From assembly GCF_028285565.1 (NCBI RefSeq), contig NZ_JANQOY010000239.1, positions 25,845 to 89,844 of the forward strand: a stretch of DNA of 64,000 nucleotides. The letters are read 5' to 3'. Source of the stretch: Acaryochloris sp. IP29b_bin.148. Its GTDB lineage: Bacteria; Cyanobacteriota; Cyanobacteriia; Thermosynechococcales; Thermosynechococcaceae. Shown here piece after piece: positions 17,455 to 27,344 of this stretch (its first letter is position 1; every line of letters begins with the position of its first letter). Below the pieces are notes generated by a model. The model was not told where the DNA came from and ran no database searches. It saw nothing but the letters and a program-made list of their open reading frames with translations. Position numbers and translations under genes: made by a program.

Positions 17455-19710
17455 GTGAGTAAAGGCACCATTATTTGTATTGATGATGATCGATTGATCT
17501 TAAGTAGTCTGCGGTATCAACTCCAGCGGATTATTAAAAGCACCTATGAGATTGAGGTGGCTGAAAGTGGCGGAGAGGCGCTAGAGCTATTTTCAGAATT
17601 AGAAGCCGATCAGATTTCGATTCCCTTAGTCATTTGTGACCAGAATCTGCCGGATATGGGGGGGGATTCTCTACTCAGCTACTTACAGATTCAATATCCG
17701 AAAACCCGAAAAATCCTGCTGACGGGCGACGCCAATTTAGAGGCGGTTATCCATGCCATTAATGCAGCAAACCTATACCGCTATATTGCCAAGCCTTGGG
17801 ATGAAACGGATCTGGGCTTGACGGTGAAAGCCGCGTTGCAGAGTTACCTGCAAGATGAACAGCTTCTAGACCAAAATAGAACGCTGCGAGCGGTGAATGC
17901 CCAGTTGCATGCCCAAATGAATGAGCGTCAATCCATGCAGCAGAAACTGCAGGATAGTGAACAGCGGTTAGAAAGTATTCTCAACTCTCTTGATGATGTG
18001 GTTTGGTCGGCTGCCGTTGACGGGTTTCAGCTCCTGTACTTAAATCCTGCCGCTGAGAAAGTACATGGTTATGCGGTGACCTCATTTTTAAATAACCCTG
18101 ATTTATGGTCAGAAGTGGTGCACCCTGCGGATCGTCACCAAGTTTTGCACTTTTTTGAGCATTTATTGGCGGCAGGCCATTTAAGTATTGAGTATCGAAT
18201 TTTGCGACCAGACGGTGAAATTCGATGGCTAAAAAATCGAGGCCATGTCATCACCGATGTCCAGGAAATCCCGATTCGATTAGATGGCATTATTTACGAC
18301 ATTACGGAACAAAAGCGGGCTCAGGCCCAGTTGCTTTATGATGCATTCCATGACGAATTAACCGGACTGCCGAATCGCAACCTGCTGATGGAACGCATTT
18401 CCCAGTCCCTGAAGCGTCAGTGCCGGGTTCCGAATTACCAGTTTGCCCTCCTGTTTATTGATTTGGATCGGTTCAAGATTATTAATGACAGCTTGGGCCA
18501 TACGGTGGGAGACCAACTGCTGGTTGCGATCGCAAATCTGCTAGAACATTGTGTCCGATCGGCAGATACCGTTGCCCGTCTAGGGGGCGATGAATTCACC
18601 ATTTTATTGGATGGGACCCAAGGGATTGAGGATGCCACTCAAGTGGCAGAACGGATCTTAGAGACCTTAACATCTCCTTTTCAGGTAGGTGATCATAGCG
18701 TCTTTACGGGGGCGAGCATTGGGATTACCTCCAGCCACGAACAATATACAGATGCCACCTTGCTTTTGCGGGATGCCGATATTGCCATGTATCGAGCCAA
18801 AGCCTTAGGTAAGGGCTGTTTTGTCATCTTTAGCCCAGAGATGCATGCCCAGACCCTGAGCTTGCTGCAATTAGAGCGCGATCTGCGCTCTGCGGTAGAC
18901 CGTCAAGAGTTAGTGCTGTACTACCAACCGATTATTGCGCTGAAAGCTGGACAGTTAACGGATGTTGAAGTACTCGTTCGTTGGCAGCACCCAGAACGGG
19001 GATTAGTCATGCCTTCGGAGTTTATTCCCATTGCTGAAGATACAGGGTTAATTATCGAGATAGGCAAGTGGGTTCTCCAAGAAGCCTGTATCCAGCTCCG
19101 GTATTTGCAGCAGCAATTCCCCTCCGCCTCCACCCTTAGAGTGAGCGTCAACTTAGCGAGTGAACAATTACAAGAGCCTAATTTTATCCATGATGTAGAC
19201 CAGATATTGACTCAGTCCGGTTTAGATGGAAGTTATTTAAAATTAGAGTTGACCGAAAGTATGCTGATGGCTCATGAGGAAAAGCATATTACAACGTTGC
19301 GGCAACTGCGCGATCGCAAGATTCAAATTAGCCTAGACGACTTTGGGACAGGCTACTCCTCGCTCAGCTACTTGTACCGATTCCCCTTAGATACCTTAAA
19401 AATTGATCGCTCCTTCGTCAGCCGGATGATGGCCAACCCGAAAGATACCGAAATTGTGAACACCATCATTTCCCTCGCACGCACCTTAAACATGAATGTG
19501 ATCGCAGAAGGGATTGAAACGGAGGCAGAGGCTACACACCTGATCCATTTAGGCTGTGAATATGGGCAAGGGTATTTGTTCTCGCCGCCAGTCAATCGGC
19601 AACAGCTTGAGGAGTACTTAACCGCCAATCAGCAGTGGTTTGAACCACCGCAGGCCCCTGATGCGTCACCGTTATCTACTCCTCCCCCGATCACTCGGTC
19701 TATGCCCTGA
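17455..19710 (+). CDS. response regulator with PAS, GGDEF and EAL domains (c-di-GMP turnover)
   Basis: A 751-residue protein: receiver (1-140; CIDDD, phospho-aspartate in VICDQNLPDMGGD, lysine in IAKPWDE), coiled coil, PAS/PAC (about 175-285), GGDEF (about 300-460) and EAL (about 475-735). The cyclase motif is intact (RLGGDEF). The phosphodiesterase motif reads EVL in place of EAL (DVEVLVRWQHP), but ELTES, DDFGTGYSSL, KIDRSFV and AEGIET are kept, so activity is still plausible. The start is GTG 17455. It lies 120 bases after the sensor kinase gene and is probably a target of that phosphorelay. Confidence 0.92.
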   Translation: MSKGTIICIDDDRLILSSLRYQLQRIIKSTYEIEVAESGGEALELFSELEADQISIPLVICDQNLPDMGGDSLLSYLQIQYPKTRKILLTGDANLEAVIHAINAANLYRYIAKPWDETDLGLTVKAALQSYLQDEQLLDQNRTLRAVNAQLHAQMNERQSMQQKLQDSEQRLESILNSLDDVVWSAAVDGFQLLYLNPAAEKVHGYAVTSFLNNPDLWSEVVHPADRHQVLHFFEHLLAAGHLSIEYRILRPDGEIRWLKNRGHVITDVQEIPIRLDGIIYDITEQKRAQAQLLYDAFHDELTGLPNRNLLMERISQSLKRQCRVPNYQFALLFIDLDRFKIINDSLGHTVGDQLLVAIANLLEHCVRSADTVARLGGDEFTILLDGTQGIEDATQVAERILETLTSPFQVGDHSVFTGASIGITSSHEQYTDATLLLRDADIAMYRAKALGKGCFVIFSPEMHAQTLSLLQLERDLRSAVDRQELVLYYQPIIALKAGQLTDVEVLVRWQHPERGLVMPSEFIPIAEDTGLIIEIGKWVLQEACIQLRYLQQQFPSASTLRVSVNLASEQLQEPNFIHDVDQILTQSGLDGSYLKLELTESMLMAHEEKHITTLRQLRDRKIQISLDDFGTGYSSLSYLYRFPLDTLKIDRSFVSRMMANPKDTEIVNTIISLARTLNMNVIAEGIETEAEATHLIHLGCEYGQGYLFSPPVNRQQLEEYLTANQQWFEPPQAPDASPLSTPPPITRSMP

Positions 19711-19837
19711 TGAGGACAATTAAATTCCTGTAAAGACTTTCTCTATTTCTGGTTGAGAATGCTGACAATAGAGAAACCGTCAAGGTTGAGTAGCAAAAAT
19801 TCCCAGCATCAACGCCGATCGATAGGACTGAGCAGTC

Positions 19838-20944
19838 ATGGCAAGCATCTCGAAGGACGCTATAGAGCCAGCGCTACGAAAAAAGGATTGGCTTCAGGGG
19901 GTCGAGCCTCTCGCAACTGTAATGGTATTGATGGGGGCAATTGCCACAATTGCCACTCAAAAGGTGGGGCTAGTCGCTGCTCCCCTCAGCTTGTCGATTC
20001 TGCTTAATTTACGCAATCGTCAGCAGCTAGATCAGCTATCGGGTCACTATGCTGCCCTGAGAGTGGCCAAAATCCAGCTGTATCTGCAAAAGGATCTACA
20101 GAGCATCCAGTATCAACTGCTTGAGCGGGTTCAAGAGGGGCATCCAGCAGATCTCAAGGATCTTCAACGAGACTTAGCGGCCCTGACCGATCAGGTTGCA
20201 GCCCTAGAGGAGACAGGAGAGAATGCTGACCCACTGCCCTTAACAGACTTGCAGGCCATGATGAATACACTCCAAACCCAAGCCTTGCAATGTGGTCAGA
20301 GTTTGACGATTTTGATCCAAGATTTGCATAATCGTTCTGCTTTAACGCCGCCCCCATTGGCCGAACTCAAAGCGACGATTCGACACCAATTGGCCCAACA
20401 GCCTGCCTCTTCTGGCTGGGATGCAGCTCGTGCAGAATTGCGACAAACTTGGTTGACTGATTTGTCTGCTCTGCAAGCTCAGGTTCAGTCCTTAGCCCCC
20501 CAGATAGCCCCCTTTCCCCAGCCGGGCTCAGTGGTCTTATCGAGCGAACAGGCTCGCCTCCTCCAAGATCAAATCTCCGATCTGTATCATCAGATGACCC
20601 TCAAACAAGCAGAATGGTCAGCACAGTTGCAGCTGCGCCGTGACGGCCAACCCCTTCTGCAAAAAAACCTCCAGCACTGGCAAACTCAGCTCACCCAGCT
20701 GCAAACAGAAATGACTCGGAAACAACCCTTAAGGCTGGGCGCACTCTCTCTAGCAGCGGTAATCGATCAGATTGAAGTAGCCTTAGCCCCCCTGCAAGTT
20801 CAACTGGTAACCTTAGAAAATCAGCTGGATCACTTGGACTTTGAAACTCAGATGACTCAGCATCGGTCTCAGCAATTGCAGAGCCTGCACCAACAACTAC
20901 TCGCGATTCATCAGCAGGCGCTGCTGATTACCAAGGTCGTTTAG
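19838..20944 (+). CDS. coiled-coil membrane protein of unknown function
   Basis: A 368-residue protein. A hydrophobic segment at about residues 25-57 (VEPLATVMVLMGAIATIAT, then VGLVAAPLSLSILLNL) could form one or two membrane helices. From about residue 60 the rest is Q/L-rich helix with heptad spacing, broken by proline-rich links (TPPPLAELK, APFPQPGS). Size and layout suggest a membrane-tethered structural or scaffold protein. No enzymatic motif is visible and I do not recognise the family. Confidence 0.7.
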   Translation: MASISKDAIEPALRKKDWLQGVEPLATVMVLMGAIATIATQKVGLVAAPLSLSILLNLRNRQQLDQLSGHYAALRVAKIQLYLQKDLQSIQYQLLERVQEGHPADLKDLQRDLAALTDQVAALEETGENADPLPLTDLQAMMNTLQTQALQCGQSLTILIQDLHNRSALTPPPLAELKATIRHQLAQQPASSGWDAARAELRQTWLTDLSALQAQVQSLAPQIAPFPQPGSVVLSSEQARLLQDQISDLYHQMTLKQAEWSAQLQLRRDGQPLLQKNLQHWQTQLTQLQTEMTRKQPLRLGALSLAAVIDQIEVALAPLQVQLVTLENQLDHLDFETQMTQHRSQQLQSLHQQLLAIHQQALLITKVV

Positions 20945-21054
20945 CGACAAGACTTGAAACTATGAAGATAACCTGGACTAAACTCGATCGAGCCTCAGGT
21001 TAGTGATACGAAGGACACAGAAAATATCTGGATCTCTACCGTATCTTTCTATAC

Positions 21055-22296
21055 ATGAATCCCTTAAAGATTCGCCCTGCTGAACCCTCCTCAAGCTATT
21101 CCCTACGGCTCAAGGATGCGCTCCTGGGTGCACAAATGCTGTTTATTGCCTTTGGCGCTTTGGTATTGGTCCCTATCCTGACGGGACTCAATCCGAATGT
21201 GGCCTTATTTACAGCAGGAATCGGCACGCTGATCTTTCAATTAATTACGAAGGGAAAGGTACCTGTGTTTCTGGCATCTTCCTTTGCCTTTATTGCCCCG
21301 ATTACGGCTGGCATTGAAAAATTTGGGTTGTCCGCGACGTTATCAGGATTAATGGCTGCTGGCCTACTCTACATCCTCTTGAGTGGGCTGGTGGCCTGGC
21401 AAGGCCCTGACACCCTATTGCGCTTCCTGCCTCCCATCGTCACGGGACCTGTGATTATGGTGATTGGCCTCTCCCTTGCACCCGTTGCCATTCAAATGGC
21501 GTCTGAGGCAGGACCGACCTATAGTGTGGCAATGGCCCAGTTTTTAGCGGCTCTGTCCTTGGGGACAACGATGGTGGCTCTACTGGCGCGGGGACGGTTA
21601 CAACTTGTGCCAATCTTGCTGGGAATCGCCATTGGCTATGCTGGAGCGTTGATCCTTAGAGTCGTGGATTTTGCTCCTGTCCTAGCAGCACCCTGGTGGA
21701 TGGTGCCACCGTTTACAACACCAAGCCTGCATTGGCCTGCGATCGCATTTTTTATCCCCGTTGCGATCGTCCCGGCCATTGAACATATCGGCGATATTTT
21801 AGTGATCAGCACGGTCACGGGGAAATCCTTTCTCCGCGATCCTGGGCTGCACCGCACCCTGTTAGGGGATGGCCTGGCCACCTCGATCGCCGCTTTATTA
21901 GGCGGTCCGCCCAATACCACTTACTCGGAAGTCACGGGAGCCGTTGCCTTAACTCGAACCTATAATCCTGGCATTATGACCTGGGCGGCGCTGATTGCCA
22001 TCTTGCTATCCTTCTCCGGCAAGCTGGGAGCCTTGCTCAAAACCATTCCGCCGCCCGTGATGGGCGGAGTACTGATCGTGCTGTTTGGAACCATCATCGT
22101 CGTGGGCATGAATAGTCTGGTGCAATCAGGCAGTAACCTCCTGCACTCTCGCAATATGGTGGTTGTCGGCGTGATTTTGGTGCTTGGGGTTGGCAATATG
22201 AGTCTCACCCTTGGCCCCCTAACCTTGGAGGGAATTGGACTCTCCAGCTTAGTGGGGGTCATGTTGAATGGACTCTTACCCCATGCCAAACCCTAA
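21055..22296 (+). CDS. NCS2-family nucleobase permease (uracil/xanthine type)
   Basis: A 413-residue integral membrane protein with about 12-14 hydrophobic segments. It fits the NCS2 (nucleobase:cation symporter 2) family: QMLFIAFGALVLVPILTGL in the first helix, FLASSFAFIAPI, the loop EHIGDILVIS with the key glutamate, GLATSIAALLGGPPNTTYSE, and PPPVMGGVLIVLFGTI. These patterns favour the uracil permease branch, but xanthine is possible. The stop is 13 bases from the convergent EamA gene. Confidence 0.9.
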   Translation: MNPLKIRPAEPSSSYSLRLKDALLGAQMLFIAFGALVLVPILTGLNPNVALFTAGIGTLIFQLITKGKVPVFLASSFAFIAPITAGIEKFGLSATLSGLMAAGLLYILLSGLVAWQGPDTLLRFLPPIVTGPVIMVIGLSLAPVAIQMASEAGPTYSVAMAQFLAALSLGTTMVALLARGRLQLVPILLGIAIGYAGALILRVVDFAPVLAAPWWMVPPFTTPSLHWPAIAFFIPVAIVPAIEHIGDILVISTVTGKSFLRDPGLHRTLLGDGLATSIAALLGGPPNTTYSEVTGAVALTRTYNPGIMTWAALIAILLSFSGKLGALLKTIPPPVMGGVLIVLFGTIIVVGMNSLVQSGSNLLHSRNMVVVGVILVLGVGNMSLTLGPLTLEGIGLSSLVGVMLNGLLPHAKP

Positions 22297-22309
22297 GTGA
22301 TTGAGTGAG

Positions 22310-23380
22310 TTATTTAGCATTGCTTTTCGCATCAACGCGGACCGGAATTTCAGCCACTTCGGATTTTTCCGTGCCCAGCCAATACCGCTCGAGTGTGGCA
22401 AACAACTCTCCTGGCTTCGGTAGTTGCTCTCTTTGATTGACGAAGTAAATACTAAGGAGGGTCAGACAAACCCCAAAGGTTTGCACCTGACTCAGCACCT
22501 CCGATAGAAACAAATTGCCAAAGATCAGGGCAAAAACAGGCGTCAAAAACGTCAAAGAGCTGAGGCTAGTCAAGTTCCCCTTAGACGCAAAATAGAAGAA
22601 TAAACCATAGGCAACAGCGCTACCGAAGATAGCGGCATAGGCAATGGAGAGCCAATCTGAAGGGGATAGATGAACCCACTGCTCAGATTCCCAGATACCA
22701 GATCCCATAAACAGCGGCAATCCCCCTAGCAGCATATGCCAGCCGGTTGCACTAATGGGGTCGGCATAACGGCAGACTTGACGAATCATGACTGTTCCCA
22801 CCGCCATTGACAAGGCCGCCAGCAGCATCAGAAATTCGCCACTCTGGCTAACTTGGCTCAAGGACTGCCAGGTCAAAATTTCTTGCCAATCTTGTTGTAG
22901 CCATGCCCCCGTCCCCAGCTGCAAAATCCAGGCATCCGGTAAGCCAATACAGCTAATGCCGCTGATGCCAATACCCAGTCCCAGCCACCCCCACAGACCA
23001 ATCCGCTCCCCATACAAAACTAGGGCCAGCAGGGCAACGGCTAGGGGTTGAGAATCGATCATCACCGAACCGAGTCCCGCGGATGTTCGGGACAAGCCTA
23101 AGGCCAAAAAGCCTTGGAATAGGGTGACATCGACCCCTGCAAACAGCAGAATCCACAACCAAGCTCGCCATCCCTTCGGTTGCGCCTTACCCAGCAACGC
23201 GGCTGCCCCGATCACCAGCAGTCCAGCGGGTGCAATGCGGACTCCCCCCATAAATAGCGGTGTAGTGTGGGCTAACACCCCCTTCATGGCCACCATTGCC
23301 GTTCCCCAAAGGAAGAAGGGAGCAATCAAGGCAAGGCGTTCTGGGAAGCGCTGGGAGTCTGTCAGACTATCGGGCATCAT
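22310..23380 (-). CDS. EamA/DMT-superfamily transporter
   Basis: A 356-residue membrane protein with about ten hydrophobic helices in two EamA repeats (FFLWGTAMVAMKGVL... and SMAVGTVMIRQVCRYADPISATGW...). A cytoplasmic tail of about 40 charged residues follows. Drug/metabolite transporters of this family export amino acids or other metabolites. The substrate cannot be inferred. Two ATG codons are in tandem at 23380 and 23377. Another EamA gene lies at 58444. Confidence 0.88.
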   Translation of the reverse strand: MMPDSLTDSQRFPERLALIAPFFLWGTAMVAMKGVLAHTTPLFMGGVRIAPAGLLVIGAAALLGKAQPKGWRAWLWILLFAGVDVTLFQGFLALGLSRTSAGLGSVMIDSQPLAVALLALVLYGERIGLWGWLGLGIGISGISCIGLPDAWILQLGTGAWLQQDWQEILTWQSLSQVSQSGEFLMLLAALSMAVGTVMIRQVCRYADPISATGWHMLLGGLPLFMGSGIWESEQWVHLSPSDWLSIAYAAIFGSAVAYGLFFYFASKGNLTSLSSLTFLTPVFALIFGNLFLSEVLSQVQTFGVCLTLLSIYFVNQREQLPKPGELFATLERYWLGTEKSEVAEIPVRVDAKSNAK

Positions 23381-23734
23381 TTATCCAAAGGGTGGGGCGA
23401 AAGGGCAGATAAGCGATTAACCATTGATGCAGATCGTAAAGGGATCGTTGCAAAGGGGCTATTTCGTAAATCTAAGCTGAGAAGCTTAAAGTTTCTGTAA
23501 TATTTAGTCTAATTATAGGGGGTCTCCTTCGGAGAGCACAATTTCCATAGGCGGTTATCTGGGGTAAGCAGGGGTGTGTGACCCAAGCTAGAATACAAAC
23601 TTTGGGAAGCCTGTTGTCTGGTGGCTGGCGCTGTCTGAAGTCTAGTGCTGAAGACCCTCGTTTCTGGCCCATTTGTGTCAGCAGTTCCTTCCTAGTTTTA
23701 TAGTGTTGACTACGTTCAGTGATAAATCTTGCCC
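23381..23734. other. intergenic region
   Basis: 354 bases between the divergently transcribed EamA and sppA genes. It must carry both promoters. A small TCTCC-TTC-GGAGA hairpin lies near 23522-23534. No gene was supported: the open frames here lack start signals and family resemblance. Confidence 0.5.
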
Positions 23735-24559
23735 ATGATTTGGCCGTTTAAGGGTGGTGCCCGCAAACAAATAGCCCGTTTAGAAGTGAAGGGTGCGATC
23801 GCAGGTGCGACCCGCAAGCATGTTCTTGAAGCCCTCAAAACCATCGAAGAAAAAGGCTATCCAGCCCTCTTGCTGCGAGTGGATAGCCCTGGCGGCACCG
23901 TGGTGGACTCCCATGAAATTTATAGTGCTCTGATGCGACTGCGAGAAAAGGTGAAAATTGTCGCTAGCTTTGGCAATATTTCGGCATCGGGTGGGGTGTA
24001 TATCGGTATGGGTGCTGAGCATATCATGGCCAACCCAGGCACCATCACAGGTAGCATTGGCGTGATACTACGCGGTAATAATCTAGAACGCTTGCTCGAT
24101 AAGGTCGGGGTTTCGTTTAAGGTGATTAAATCAGGACCCTACAAGGATATTTTGGCCTTTGATCGAGAACTCACAGAGCCGGAGCGACAAATTCTCCAGG
24201 ACCTGATCGATACCAGTTATTCTCAGTTTGTCCAGACGGTTGCCGATGGCCGCAATTTAGAGGTGGAGACGGTCAAGCAATTTGCCGATGGCCGTGTGTT
24301 TACGGGACAACAAGCCTTGGAATTAGGCTTGGTGGATCGTTTAGGAACCGAAGAGGATGCTAGGCGCTGGGCCGCTGAGCTAGCTGGACTCGATCCTGAG
24401 GAGGCCAAGTGCAAAACCATTGAAGAACAGAAGCCCTTTTGGAGCAAGCTGGTACCGGGAAGCCAACAAGCAAAGCTGCCTTTGTCTGAACCCATGCTGG
24501 ATTGGATCGATTTTGAGCTATCCACGAATGGCCTCCCCCTCTGGCTCTATCGGCCGTGA
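23735..24559 (+). CDS. sppA: signal peptide peptidase SppA (short form)
   Basis: A 274-residue S49-family serine protease that degrades remnant signal peptides. The catalytic serine is S85 in NISASGGVYIG and the general-base lysine region is KSGPYKD (K132). LLRVDSPGGTVVDSHEIY and GRVFTGQQALELGLVD are further family signatures. It has no clear N-terminal membrane helix, so it may be peripheral or soluble. ATG 23735 is preferred to the in-frame TTG 23729. Confidence 0.92.
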   Translation: MIWPFKGGARKQIARLEVKGAIAGATRKHVLEALKTIEEKGYPALLLRVDSPGGTVVDSHEIYSALMRLREKVKIVASFGNISASGGVYIGMGAEHIMANPGTITGSIGVILRGNNLERLLDKVGVSFKVIKSGPYKDILAFDRELTEPERQILQDLIDTSYSQFVQTVADGRNLEVETVKQFADGRVFTGQQALELGLVDRLGTEEDARRWAAELAGLDPEEAKCKTIEEQKPFWSKLVPGSQQAKLPLSEPMLDWIDFELSTNGLPLWLYRP

Positions 24560-24757
24560 CTTCTCCTCAATTTGAGGGGGAAGAAGTGGGGGTAATATTG
24601 AGGGAGTCGGCAATTAAGGTTAAGAAGCCTTCAAATGCTTCAATAAATAGTTAAGGTGAAGCATCATTGGTTGGTGGTGACGCCCATCAATGTCCTAAAG
24701 ATGTCAAGTTTGCTAACATGACGCAGGTTTGCTTAAATCCTGAGGCATGATCTAGCT

Positions 24758-25180
24758 ATGGAGGATAATTCTGTGTCATGGAGAGTGCGTGCAATTCGGG
24801 GAGCGACGACTGCTGCTGAAAACTCTGTGGTTGCCATTCAAGAAGCAGTCAACGACCTCATGGCCGCCATCGAGACAGAAAACAACCTCGATCTGAATGA
24901 GATTATTAGCGTCACGTTTTCGGTTACCCGAGATCTGGATGTGATTTTTCCGGCTGCAATTGCTCGTCAACGGCCCAATTGGGAAAATGTCCCTCTGCTC
25001 GACGTTCAGCAAATGTATGTTGAGAGCGATTTAGATTTTTGTATTCGCTGTTTGATTCATTTCAATACCCCCAACGCCAATCAATCCATTCACCATATCT
25101 ATCAACGAGAAGCTAAGAATTTACGTCCCGACTGGGGGTTGGCAGCGTCTAGGGTTCCTTCACCTCTACCGTCTCGCTAA
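24758..25180 (+). CDS. aroH: chorismate mutase, AroH class
   Basis: A 140-residue monofunctional chorismate mutase of the trimeric AroH fold, converting chorismate to prephenate for phenylalanine and tyrosine synthesis. Matching segments are RAIRGATTAAEN (active-site arginine), the glutamate/arginine region YVESDLDFCIRCL and HIYQREAKNLRPDW (active-site tyrosine and the family C-terminus). It is slightly longer at the C-terminus than the Bacillus enzyme. The gene stands alone. Confidence 0.94.
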   Translation: MEDNSVSWRVRAIRGATTAAENSVVAIQEAVNDLMAAIETENNLDLNEIISVTFSVTRDLDVIFPAAIARQRPNWENVPLLDVQQMYVESDLDFCIRCLIHFNTPNANQSIHHIYQREAKNLRPDWGLAASRVPSPLPSR

Positions 25181-25238
25181 GTTCGATAGTTAATCGGTCG
25201 ACCTTATTTTGGTCCGTTCAGACATTGTAGGTAAGCCA

Positions 25239-25730
25239 ATGACAGTCTCTTCTCCTGTGGTTAAAGATTTTATGACGGCAGATCCTATTGCTGTTTCTCC
25301 TACGGATTCCCTAGAGACTGTGATTAAGCTGCTAGAGGAACATCGGATTAGTGGTTTACCGGTGGTGGATAAAGCCCATCATGTTGTGGGCATTATTTCT
25401 GAAGGTGATTTATTGGTGAGAGAATCTCCCATGAAACCGCCTTTGTATATGACATTGCTGGGCAGTGTGATTTATTTTGAGTCTCCCAAGCAATTCCACC
25501 AACATATGCAGAAGGCCTTGGGAATGCTAGTTCAGGATGTAATGTCTGCAAAACCAATCACCACTCAGCCTGATATGCCGTTAGCCACTGCGGCCAACAT
25601 CATGCTCGACAAGAAAATTAACCGCTTACCTGTGGTGGACACGGATCAAACCTTAATGGGCATCATTACGCGACATGATTTGGTACGCGCCCTGAAGCCC
25701 CGTGTCGCCTATGATTCTGAAGTGAATTAG
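25239..25730 (+). CDS. tandem CBS-domain protein
   Basis: A 163-residue protein of two CBS motifs (MTADPIAVSPTDSLETVIKLL...GLPVVD...GIISEGDLL, and VMSAKPITTQPDMPL...INRLPVVD...GIITRHDLV). Such pairs bind adenosine nucleotides and act as energy sensors. No effector domain is fused. ATG 25239 is preferred over the in-frame TTG 25209. Confidence 0.92.
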   Translation: MTVSSPVVKDFMTADPIAVSPTDSLETVIKLLEEHRISGLPVVDKAHHVVGIISEGDLLVRESPMKPPLYMTLLGSVIYFESPKQFHQHMQKALGMLVQDVMSAKPITTQPDMPLATAANIMLDKKINRLPVVDTDQTLMGIITRHDLVRALKPRVAYDSEVN

Positions 25731-25746
25731 TGCCTGAATTTCAAAG

Positions 25747-25780
25747 CATTCCCCAAGCCTGATGGATGGGCTCGGGAATG
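25747..25780. terminator. convergent terminator hairpin
   Basis: CATTCCC (25747-25753) pairs with GGGAATG (25774-25780), and AGCC/GGCT extends the stem around an internal bulge and a loop near 25760-25768. It sits between the convergent CBS and DUF5691 genes. U-runs are weak on both sides. Confidence 0.5.
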
Positions 25781-25787
25781 TCCCGCT

Positions 25788-27335
25788 TTAAAACGCTATA
25801 TCAAACGCTGACCACACTTCCTGACGGAAATTGAGGGTATCTCGCCAGTTGAGCAAACTATCTTGATGATAGTTAGACAGCACCTCCATATCTAAGGTGT
25901 TGAGGTAAGCATCGACCTCATGGATGATCTCTGGATGCAGGTAGTGGGCTAAGGATTGGAGTTGCGATCGCATCTGATACGCACGCTTGGTCTGAGTCAG
26001 CTGCGGATAGAGATCGCTTTTCACCCAGGCCCAAATCTTGCGGCTGAATTCAAAACTGGGGGATGGACCTAGGGACGTGAGATGATTTAGGGCTTCTTTC
26101 CAAACAGCAGAATCAGATTTCATGCTTTGCAACCAGTTCTCCAACTGGGTTTCCAGATCTGGGGCTGGGAGTAGATCAAAAATCAACTGAGCCTCGATCA
26201 AACTCTCGGCTTTCGGTTGGCTGAGCCAATATTGGCTTAGCGCTTGTGCCCAAGTCCCATGGGCTTGTTGTTGGGCAGCTAAGGTCCACCCTGCCAAAAC
26301 GGCAGCGCCATGCTGATGGGATTCAACAATACGAATCAATGAGGCGGGTTCCCCGGACCATTTCCCTAACGGAACCGCAGCGACGATTTGACTGAGGAGG
26401 CTGGCACGCTTGCCGAACTGGCCGGGGATAGGCTCTAGGCCCTCCTGTTTCCAAGAGCCATCCTCTTTCGGGAGTTGGACGGTAACGGTATTGTCCTCAA
26501 ACTGAACGTAGGTTGTCACCCGGTCGGCCATCCGCTGACCGTATTGAGAGTCAGGTAAGCCAGCCAGCAACGTGCCTGCCTGGGTGCGGACATCCTGAGC
26601 GCGGTCGTTTAAGGCTATCTCTAGAAAGGGTTCATCTGCCAAGCTGAGATTAGCGTGGAGCAGCGCTAAAAAAGTTGCTCTATCCTTAGCCTTTTCTTGC
26701 TTCCATGTGGTATTTAACATCTCCTGTGCGGCTTGAGGCTTAAGACTTCTGAAAGTTTTCAACAGATCGATGCGGAGGGGGGGATCAGAAGTTTTCCACA
26801 AGTTTTCCACAGCCTGTTGATCGATTTCCCCAGCCTCTGTGTGCGGTAAAGGTTGCCCAACAGCGTAGGCCCACATCGAATTGTGCTGGGCAAGCCAGCG
26901 ACCCCGTTCGCCAATGACGGCTTGAATCCTGGAGCGTAATTCGGTTTGGCCTCGCCCTTGATCTAATAAAGCGGGCAAGGCTGCTGGGGGAACAAGCTGC
27001 TTCGCCTGGGCCATCAAACCCAGTAGTTCGGGCAAGACCGCTTTGTACTCACCATTGAGAATCGTTTGTAAATGGTGATGGGTGCGGTCACTGCACTGGG
27101 ATAAGGTTTCAGCAGAACAGGGGCTAGGGACCGTTCCCGACCCAGAGATCGGACATTGCCCGGCTTGTTGATAACTCGCCAAAATGCCTGCAGATTGCAA
27201 GAGTGTGGCTTCTGGCTCCAACGACACTTGGCTGAGCAACGCTTGTAAGGGTCCCTCGCCGGTTGGCAGCTGTGGGGGTTGACGATCGGTGCCAATCAAG
27301 GCATTGGCGATTAAGGTTTCCCAGAGAGTGGGCAT
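25788..27335 (-). CDS. DUF5691 family protein
   Basis: A 515-residue, mainly helical soluble protein. The N-terminus (LWETLIANALIGTDRQPPQLP) is typical of DUF5691, and the middle looks like HEAT-type repeats (FLEIALNDRAQDVRTQAGTLLAGLPD). No catalytic motif is visible. A strong AGGAGG lies just before ATG 27335. It follows the SWIM gene by 9 bases, a gene pair I recall as widely conserved. Pairs of this kind are often followed by MoxR-type AAA and VWA genes, which are absent here. Confidence 0.88.
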   Translation of the reverse strand: MPTLWETLIANALIGTDRQPPQLPTGEGPLQALLSQVSLEPEATLLQSAGILASYQQAGQCPISGSGTVPSPCSAETLSQCSDRTHHHLQTILNGEYKAVLPELLGLMAQAKQLVPPAALPALLDQGRGQTELRSRIQAVIGERGRWLAQHNSMWAYAVGQPLPHTEAGEIDQQAVENLWKTSDPPLRIDLLKTFRSLKPQAAQEMLNTTWKQEKAKDRATFLALLHANLSLADEPFLEIALNDRAQDVRTQAGTLLAGLPDSQYGQRMADRVTTYVQFEDNTVTVQLPKEDGSWKQEGLEPIPGQFGKRASLLSQIVAAVPLGKWSGEPASLIRIVESHQHGAAVLAGWTLAAQQQAHGTWAQALSQYWLSQPKAESLIEAQLIFDLLPAPDLETQLENWLQSMKSDSAVWKEALNHLTSLGPSPSFEFSRKIWAWVKSDLYPQLTQTKRAYQMRSQLQSLAHYLHPEIIHEVDAYLNTLDMEVLSNYHQDSLLNWRDTLNFRQEVWSAFDIAF

Positions 27336-27344
27336 AATGACCTC

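Noticed and set aside
24559..24585. Hairpin after sppA
   Set aside because: The stem has several G-U pairs and no T-run, so I could not claim a terminator.
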